A program made the translations under genes and the position numbers. Shown here piece by piece: positions 58,742 to 64,000 of a stretch of 64,000 nt of DNA. How positions within the stretch are numbered: the stretch's first letter is position 1; the number at the start of each line of letters is the position of its first letter. Below the pieces are notes generated by a model. It was not told where the DNA came from, searched no databases, and worked only from the letters and a program-made list of their open reading frames with translations. The DNA is from a virus: positions 62,001 through 126,000 of IMG/VR virus record IMGVR_UViG_3300002143_000235; one strand, 5' to 3'.

Positions 58742-61700
58742 ATGGATTTTAACATGTCTGACTATAACCGTACAGGTGTATTCATAGAAGAAGTTAACGG
58801 TTCGCAGTTTGAAACACAGGCTCCACAGGAGACTATTATCAACTTCGTTCCAGGATTTTCTCGTAAGGGTACAGTATTTAACCGTCCGGTAGTTATTAAA
58901 AGTACTGCCGACCGCAAAAACACGTTCGGTGACATCGATCGTTTTCTTGAAAAGAAAGGTTCATACTTTCATCGAACAATAGATATTGCACTACAGACTG
59001 CGCCTGTTCAAGCTATGAACTTGCTCAAGACAACATCACTCGATCAATTAAATTATGCATCAATTTCATTATCAGCACAATATGATAATGAAGCAATTGC
59101 AACACGACAGTATGACGATTTCTTTAACAAAGCCGGTTTTTGGCAGCGTGATACGGATTCGTTCCTTGCTTTTGCTAAAGATACTGAACATATGATTCAC
59201 TTTACAAACGTATCAGACAAAAAGATTAGTTTCTTTTTGTTCAAATCAGCTGCATCAGGATTTGATATCACTGCTGAGACATGGTATGGTGGTAAAGACA
59301 ATGTTCCTACATGGATGAATTATAATGACTTAATTTCAGATTACATGGTTCGACTTGTTGTTGTTGGTGGTGACTGGTCTAATTACCCAATGCTTGGTGC
59401 AGATACTAATTGGTCTAAGTATTTTAATGGTAGTGGTCTTCGTAAGAATAAAGTTGATGATTTTATTCGTGATCGTAATGTATCGCTTCTTGCTGATTAC
59501 ACAGCATCGCTTATACCATACTTTACAGTAAATAATCGTAACATTTTCATCGAGACATTGGTGAATACACAAACTGATAAAACTGGTCTTTTTTGTTCAT
59601 TCGATATTACAGCAGTTGAAACAGATCTTCCTAATGGAAATATTGATATAATTGGTCAAACACTTGTTGGATTAGAAAAGTCTAAAATTAATTTTATGTC
59701 TTACCAAGATACAATTGAAGAAGTTGATAGCTATGAAACAACTGCGCTTGATACACTTGGAAATGTAATCGGTATCGATTCAATCTCTGGTAGAACAGCT
59801 GTTAATACAAACGGTAACATCTCAGGTATGGTGAACGTTGCTCTTGTTGGTCCAACAACTGCTACACCGTCTATGACATTTGTATCACTTGGTTCAGCAA
59901 TCATTAATAATGCATCTGTTGCAATTACTGGTACCGTAGCATTTACAGCAATCACTGGTACTGTTGGTGTTGGTAACTCATTCTATCGTATTGATACTGT
60001 GTATGTAGCTCCTACGGGTGCACTCACTGTGTTAGATGGAACTCCAGTAGAGTTTGTGTCAGGTACAGCAATTGGAGCTGTTACAGGTCTTACGTTCCCA
60101 GCTAATTACCCAAATAATTCTATTGTTCTTGGATATATTTTCCGTGAAAAAGATGATGCTGGTGTTTATTCAGCTGCTTACTCTGCTGTTGCTATTCAAA
60201 CTGGTGTATCAAACAACTTTGTACCATTGACTATTGGTACAGTTGGTACAGATATTATTGTAGCAGCAACGGCTACAAATATCTTAGATATGACATTTAC
60301 TGGTACTGCTGCGGCTACTAAAGCACAATACATTGAATATAGACGATTACAATTTTTTACGGAACTTGTTACAAAATATGTACTTGCAAATTCAATAATT
60401 ATTGGAGCTGCTGGTATTAAAGTTGATCTTACATCTGCTTCAATTACACACAATATGACTTCAATTATTGGTGATAAAAATATTGTAATTACTGTAACAA
60501 GTACAGATATCAGAACAGCTCCGGCTGCTGGTGACTTTGTATTCTACTACAACGATAACGAGTTTACAATTGGTCAACTTGGTATTGAAACACGTCAAAC
60601 AGTAACTGGTACTTCTGGTTATGGTGTTGTTTCAAAAAACTCTGAGTTCTACCAAGATTTTTACAATGGTATGATTAATACTAGCGATTATTTCTACGAG
60701 AAAGCTGCTGTTTCTACACAACCATTTACTTTTATACATTTTACAGATCTTACATATCCATTAGCTATTGGTAATTATATTGTAATGCATAACACTGATG
60801 CTGCTGCAATTGGAATTGGTGCTGGTGCAAATACATTCAATGCTCGTTTCGATGCTAATATTGTAAACAAAGGTGTATTTACAATTGGTGAAGGTTATGC
60901 AAATGGTGTTGTTGGTCCTATCCAAACAGCTCTTGGTGTAGCACTTCCACTTAACCACATTGCATTCTCTGTTACTGAGCTTGTTTCTAACGAAACTGTT
61001 GCATTAGGACTTGATATTTTTAATCAAGATCGTAAAGCATATTTGAAAATGTACAGTATTGGTAAAAATATCAAAGTAGATTTCTGTAATGATGCGACAC
61101 TTACTGCACCATTCTCAATTGCTGGTGGTCTTGCTGCTATTAACACGACTATCAATGTATATTCAGGAGAAGCTAGTTATGAACAAACACTCGAGATTGA
61201 ACAACACGTATCATATGTAATGACAGATAACAAGGCTCTTATTGATTCAGTACGTTATCCTGAAGTTAAAGTTGGATCTTATGTTCGCGCTTACTTTGAT
61301 AACTCTGAACTTGAGCCTGGTGAATATCCTAAGAAATTTGCTCGTATTATTAAAAAAACTCCGTGGTCTGGAAACGCAACAAACGGTGTTCAGTATTCTG
61401 AGATTACAACTGATGTTAAGATTGATATTGCTGATTACTCTGGTGACCTTCAAACAACTTGGTATACAACACTTGAAAGTTATGTTGATACATACAAAAC
61501 TGTAACACTTAATGGATTCAATGTTCAAGCAACTTCGGTTCCTAATAATACTGAAACACGTCAAGAAGAAATTCTTAATATTATTGCTAAAGACACACCT
61601 CTTTACAAAGCAATTACCAATAAGAATACGTTCAACTTCCGTTACCTTATTGACTCTTTTGGACTTGGTTTGTCAGAATTTTCTAAGCAACAACTTGCTG

Positions 61701-62548
61701 ATATTACAGGTAAACGTAAGAACTGTATAGCATTCTTAAATATGCCAAGTGCTAAGATGTTCCGTGATTCAAGCAATCCTTCATTCATCAATGATGATAA
61801 CACGCTTAACCTTGAATACGTTCGTTTAGGTGGTAATCCAGATCAAAACCCTGCATTCCTTTACTCGTTTGCTCAAGGTGATGGTAATGATGATGGTCGT
61901 GATACAGTTGGTTACTTCTTCCCATATGTTGGAATCAGTGACAACGGACGTCCTATGGATTTCCCACCAGCTGCTTACGTATGTAATACATACATGCGCA
62001 AAAATAACTCTGCAATCCCAGGTAAGTACAACTTTACAGTTGCTGCTGGTACTGAAGATGGACGCGTTCTTGGAATCGCTGGTACTGAAATGAACTTCAC
62101 TGAAGATGATTACGTATCAATGAATCAAATGGGATCAAACCCAATCTCTTACGCTAAGAACATTGGATGGTATATTGAAACTGAATACACAGCTTCTCAA
62201 GCACCTAAATCAGCATTGTCTTACTTACACGTACGTGAGATCTTGATTGACCTTGAGAACGAGCTTTACGCAATGTTGTTCAAGTACCAATACAAGTTCA
62301 ACATTCCAGCTGTAAGAGCTAAAATCAAACGTGAGGCTGATGACATCTGTCAGAAATACCTTGATCGTTCTGCAATCACTGCGTTCACGAACGTAATTGA
62401 TGATACGAATAACACTGCCGATCTTATCGACAACCAATTCGGTCTATTGAATACATACATCACACCGGTACGAGCTATGGCAACTATCGTCAACGTGATC
62501 GGTATCCAATCAAACGGAGCAGTTGGTACAAGTACAGGATTCAACTAA
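58742..62548 (+). CDS. 18: tail sheath protein (T4 gp18-like), greatly enlarged
   Basis: 1268 residues, against 659 for T4 gp18. The N-terminus (SDYNRTGVFIEEVNGSQF) and the C-terminal 250 residues are sheath-like: LGLSEFSKQQLADITGKRKN, then SALSYLHVREILIDLENELY, then FGLLNTYITPVRAMATIVNV. Residues about 320-800 are T/V/G-rich beta repeats without similarity to the core; they are probably domains exposed on the tail surface. Contracts to drive the tube into the host. An alternative start at the second ATG (58754) is possible. Confidence 0.9.
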   Translation: MDFNMSDYNRTGVFIEEVNGSQFETQAPQETIINFVPGFSRKGTVFNRPVVIKSTADRKNTFGDIDRFLEKKGSYFHRTIDIALQTAPVQAMNLLKTTSLDQLNYASISLSAQYDNEAIATRQYDDFFNKAGFWQRDTDSFLAFAKDTEHMIHFTNVSDKKISFFLFKSAASGFDITAETWYGGKDNVPTWMNYNDLISDYMVRLVVVGGDWSNYPMLGADTNWSKYFNGSGLRKNKVDDFIRDRNVSLLADYTASLIPYFTVNNRNIFIETLVNTQTDKTGLFCSFDITAVETDLPNGNIDIIGQTLVGLEKSKINFMSYQDTIEEVDSYETTALDTLGNVIGIDSISGRTAVNTNGNISGMVNVALVGPTTATPSMTFVSLGSAIINNASVAITGTVAFTAITGTVGVGNSFYRIDTVYVAPTGALTVLDGTPVEFVSGTAIGAVTGLTFPANYPNNSIVLGYIFREKDDAGVYSAAYSAVAIQTGVSNNFVPLTIGTVGTDIIVAATATNILDMTFTGTAAATKAQYIEYRRLQFFTELVTKYVLANSIIIGAAGIKVDLTSASITHNMTSIIGDKNIVITVTSTDIRTAPAAGDFVFYYNDNEFTIGQLGIETRQTVTGTSGYGVVSKNSEFYQDFYNGMINTSDYFYEKAAVSTQPFTFIHFTDLTYPLAIGNYIVMHNTDAAAIGIGAGANTFNARFDANIVNKGVFTIGEGYANGVVGPIQTALGVALPLNHIAFSVTELVSNETVALGLDIFNQDRKAYLKMYSIGKNIKVDFCNDATLTAPFSIAGGLAAINTTINVYSGEASYEQTLEIEQHVSYVMTDNKALIDSVRYPEVKVGSYVRAYFDNSELEPGEYPKKFARIIKKTPWSGNATNGVQYSEITTDVKIDIADYSGDLQTTWYTTLESYVDTYKTVTLNGFNVQATSVPNNTETRQEEILNIIAKDTPLYKAITNKNTFNFRYLIDSFGLGLSEFSKQQLADITGKRKNCIAFLNMPSAKMFRDSSNPSFINDDNTLNLEYVRLGGNPDQNPAFLYSFAQGDGNDDGRDTVGYFFPYVGISDNGRPMDFPPAAYVCNTYMRKNNSAIPGKYNFTVAAGTEDGRVLGIAGTEMNFTEDDYVSMNQMGSNPISYAKNIGWYIETEYTASQAPKSALSYLHVREILIDLENELYAMLFKYQYKFNIPAVRAKIKREADDICQKYLDRSAITAFTNVIDDTNNTADLIDNQFGLLNTYITPVRAMATIVNVIGIQSNGAVGTSTGFN

Positions 62549-62573
62549 AAACAAATACAATGAGAAAGGCATC

Positions 62574-62592
62574 CAATTGGATGCCTTTTTTT
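62574..62592. terminator. bidirectional terminator
   Basis: AAAGGCATCC-AATT-GGATGCCTTT with T run, between the sheath gene and the minus-strand gene at 62591. Confidence 0.85.
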
Positions 62593-62782
62593 ATGCTTCT
62601 ACTTTTTCAGTTTCAGCAGTAAGTACATGTTGAATTTGTGGAAGAATCATTTTCTGAAACTTCATACTCACAAATTTAATTCGTTGATGCTTATTATCAC
62701 CTACTGCTTGTCTAAATACAAGACCAGATAAGTGATCTGCTAATTTTGCGTAGTTCTCGTTTGTGATGAGGTATGTCAGCAT
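62591..62782 (-). CDS. small hypothetical protein
   Basis: 63 residues, helical, starting MLTYLITNENYAKLADHLSG. Seventeen bases downstream of the lipoprotein-like gene. Function unknown. Confidence 0.6.
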   Translation of the reverse strand: MLTYLITNENYAKLADHLSGLVFRQAVGDNKHQRIKFVSMKFQKMILPQIQHVLTAETEKVEA

Positions 62783-62799
62783 TTCGTTTTATATTTTTT

Positions 62800-63102
62800 T
62801 TATTTTATAGTGAATACAAAAGTAACTGTTCCAGCCATTGAACCTACGCCAGTCCATGCAAAATCAGCAAAGCTCGGTTGACCTTTTCCAGTTGTTTTGT
62901 CATAAATTTCTTTTCCAAGTCCAGCAAGAATTGCTGTTCCAAATCCTATAAATATTGCTTGTTTTTTACTTGCACCAAGTTTATACGATACAAAAGATGA
63001 TGTATAGGATATTACTGTACCTGCTACAAAATGCTTAACCTTATCTGGTTGAATTTGAGATTGTGATAAAAAAGGTATTAAAAAAAATAATAAGAATTTC
63101 AT
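62800..63102 (-). CDS. exported DUF2279/YfiM-like protein
   Basis: 100 residues. Signal peptide MKFLLFFLIPFLSQSQ, then DKVKHFVAGTVISYTSSFV, KKQAIFIGFGTAILAGLGKE and a glycine-rich C-terminal segment with two short hydrophobic helices. This arrangement is that of the small YfiM/DUF2279 envelope proteins found in Bacteroidota and their phages. Possibly acts at the envelope during lysis. TATATTTG promoter upstream. Confidence 0.7.
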   Translation of the reverse strand: MKFLLFFLIPFLSQSQIQPDKVKHFVAGTVISYTSSFVSYKLGASKKQAIFIGFGTAILAGLGKEIYDKTTGKGQPSFADFAWTGVGSMAGTVTFVFTIK

Positions 63103-63118
63103 AAAAAATATTTAATAG

Positions 63119-63126
63119 CAAATATA
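63119..63126 (-). promoter_or_regulatory. TATATTTG promoter
   Basis: TATTATATTTGCTATTAAAT on the minus strand, about 17 bases of leader before the ATG at 63102. Confidence 0.65.
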
Positions 63127-63133
63127 ATAAAAA

Positions 63134-63159
63134 AAAGGACACCATTGCTGATGTCCTTT
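63134..63159. terminator. hairpin terminator
   Basis: AAAGGACA / TGTCCTTT stem after the minus-strand gene ending at 63194, with T runs downstream on that strand. Confidence 0.7.
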
Positions 63160-63193
63160 AAAAATTTACCTAAAAGTATGAAAAAAGTATCTA

Positions 63194-63499
63194 TTAACCG
63201 TTTTTACGGAAAGTTGATACACGTTGTGAACGGATGTTAGAGATGTTTGTTCCTACGATTTTTGACATCGCGTTACGTACCTCGTCACGTGTGAAACTCA
63301 TAGAGAACACAAGTCCGTTTGATGTTTGACCTGCAGGGAATGCAACCCATAGGTTTTTGTTTGTACGATTAGTGATTTGACTCACTGTGTACATTGCTTT
63401 GATCGTTGCACCTTTAACAACTGCAGAGTTAACTGGAGTCTTTGGTGTTACAGATTTCGCTTTTGATGCTGTTTGTGTTTTTGATGCTTTAGTTGCCAT
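63194..63499 (-). CDS. small basic protein
   Basis: 101 residues from ATG at 63499, preceded by a typical A-rich leader (AAACAGTTACAATT). K/T/S-rich N-terminal tail of 40 residues, then a compact alpha/beta domain (TNKNLWVAFPAGQTSNGLVF). A longer reading from 63634 adds 45 residues with no clear structure; it is possible but less likely. Could be a nucleic-acid-binding protein. Confidence 0.65.
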   Translation of the reverse strand: MATKASKTQTASKAKSVTPKTPVNSAVVKGATIKAMYTVSQITNRTNKNLWVAFPAGQTSNGLVFSMSFTRDEVRNAMSKIVGTNISNIRSQRVSTFRKNG

Positions 63500-63652
63500 A
63501 ATTGTAACTGTTTGATTTTGATTTGAATTATATTCTTTAGGACTATTATAGTCAGGTGTTTTAGGAAAGTTTAAACCAGTGCTTAAAATTAGTTCATGTT
63601 TCTTACGAGATGGATTTTTTTCAAAGTAATCCATAGCTTTTAGTACATTACT

Positions 63653-63733
63653 TTAAAAAGTACCTGTTGTAATAAATTTATCATTGATATACAAATCAGA
63701 CCATGGATAATACATTTGAATCTCAATCGTCAT
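63653..63733 (-). CDS. 26-residue small ORF
   Basis: ATG at 63733, one base after the upstream stop, to TAA at 63653: MTIEIQMYYPWSDLYINDKF and a short end. The reading is plausible by codon content, but so short that it may be chance. Confidence 0.3.
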   Translation of the reverse strand: MTIEIQMYYPWSDLYINDKFITTGTF

Positions 63734-63734
63734 A

Positions 63735-63959
63735 TTATCGAATATTTGAGAGTTCAAGACCAATCATGAGCGCCACATTGTCTTCTTTAAATAAAAGAAA
63801 CTGGTCAAACATGTGAATGGTAATGTGATCCGAAGGCGTGATGCTCTTCAGGTACTTATTATTAAAAGTCCAGATTTCATCTTCAACTGTTGGAAGATCT
63901 GCAACATGTACTGACCATCTTGTATCAAAGAATTCAAGTTTACCTTTTTTTACTCGCAT
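63735..63959 (-). CDS. small hypothetical protein
   Basis: 74 residues starting MRVKKGKLEFFDTRWSVHV. The start is close to the window end but an in-frame continuation upstream (codons SARNE-type) is also open, so the gene could be longer. Function unknown. Confidence 0.55.
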   Translation of the reverse strand: MRVKKGKLEFFDTRWSVHVADLPTVEDEIWTFNNKYLKSITPSDHITIHMFDQFLLFKEDNVALMIGLELSNIR

Positions 63960-64000
63960 CGAGATTGTTTCACTCTTATTAAGAGCAGATAGTTTCTTGA

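Overview
The window is part of the genome of a large, AT-rich, T4-like contractile-tailed phage. T4-type counterparts that can be read directly from the proteins are the portal (gp20), prohead protease (gp21), major capsid protein (gp23), head completion protein (gp4), tail completion protein (gp15), large terminase (gp17), tail sheath (gp18), a tube-like protein (gp19/gp54), clamp loader (gp44), family B DNA polymerase (gp43, N-terminal half only), RNase H/flap nuclease and a small gp55-type late sigma factor. The host is most likely a Bacteroidota bacterium. Many non-structural genes sit behind TAnnTTTG-type promoters (TATATTTG/TATATTCG), the primary-sigma-like protein resembles Bacteroidota RpoD, leaders are AT-rich with weak Shine-Dalgarno motifs, and several proteins (the KDYYD protein, a DUF2279-like lipoprotein) have Bacteroidota-type relatives. 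The exact host cannot be told from the sequence.

Layout. 1-1.3 kb: end of a virion-type gene and a small protein with a capsid-targeting-like start. 1.4-13.7 kb (minus strand): early/middle genes, including three tandem paralogues, a nucleotidyltransferase-like protein, two Nudix hydrolases, an NAD-dependent DNA ligase, an RpoD-like sigma factor and a frameshifted homing endonuclease. 13.8-16.0 kb (minus): a tRNA cluster with ordinary tRNAs (Lys, Pro, Asn, Phe, Trp), many tRNA-like genes with altered anticodon arms, and tRNA halves. 16.8-26.9 kb (plus): virion-type genes including a probable tape measure protein, a degenerate phage metallopeptidase, an all-alpha dUTPase and a disrupted gene with two hairpins. 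27-30.9 kb (plus): a DNA polymerase that stops before its catalytic end, a cassette-like insertion, a kinase-like protein and a GNAT acetyltransferase. 31-41.9 kb (minus): the head module (gp23, protease-scaffold fusion, gp20, gp4, 2H phosphoesterase, gp55, gp15). 42-50 kb (mostly plus): clamp loader, RNase H, PD-(D/E)xK nuclease, virion lysozyme (minus), a polymerase-beta-type nucleotidyltransferase and a 2H phosphoesterase. 50-52.2 kb (minus): small head-associated proteins. 52.3-62.6 kb (plus): tail and packaging module with a four-S1-domain RNA-binding protein. 62.6-64 kb (minus): small genes.

How it works together. Two promoter classes are visible: TATATTTG-type in front of many non-structural genes, and an A/T-rich ATATATAA-type in front of most head and tail genes. 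The second fits the encoded gp55-like late sigma factor. Several virion-region proteins begin with a short segment resembling the T4 capsid-targeting sequence (a start like MITSINEW or MYTTVNQFIAE with a potential gp21-type xxE cleavage site), so they may be packaged in the head and delivered with the DNA. The most unusual region is the tRNA cluster: acceptor, D and T arms are often kept while the anticodon arm is expanded, shortened, duplicated or scrambled.
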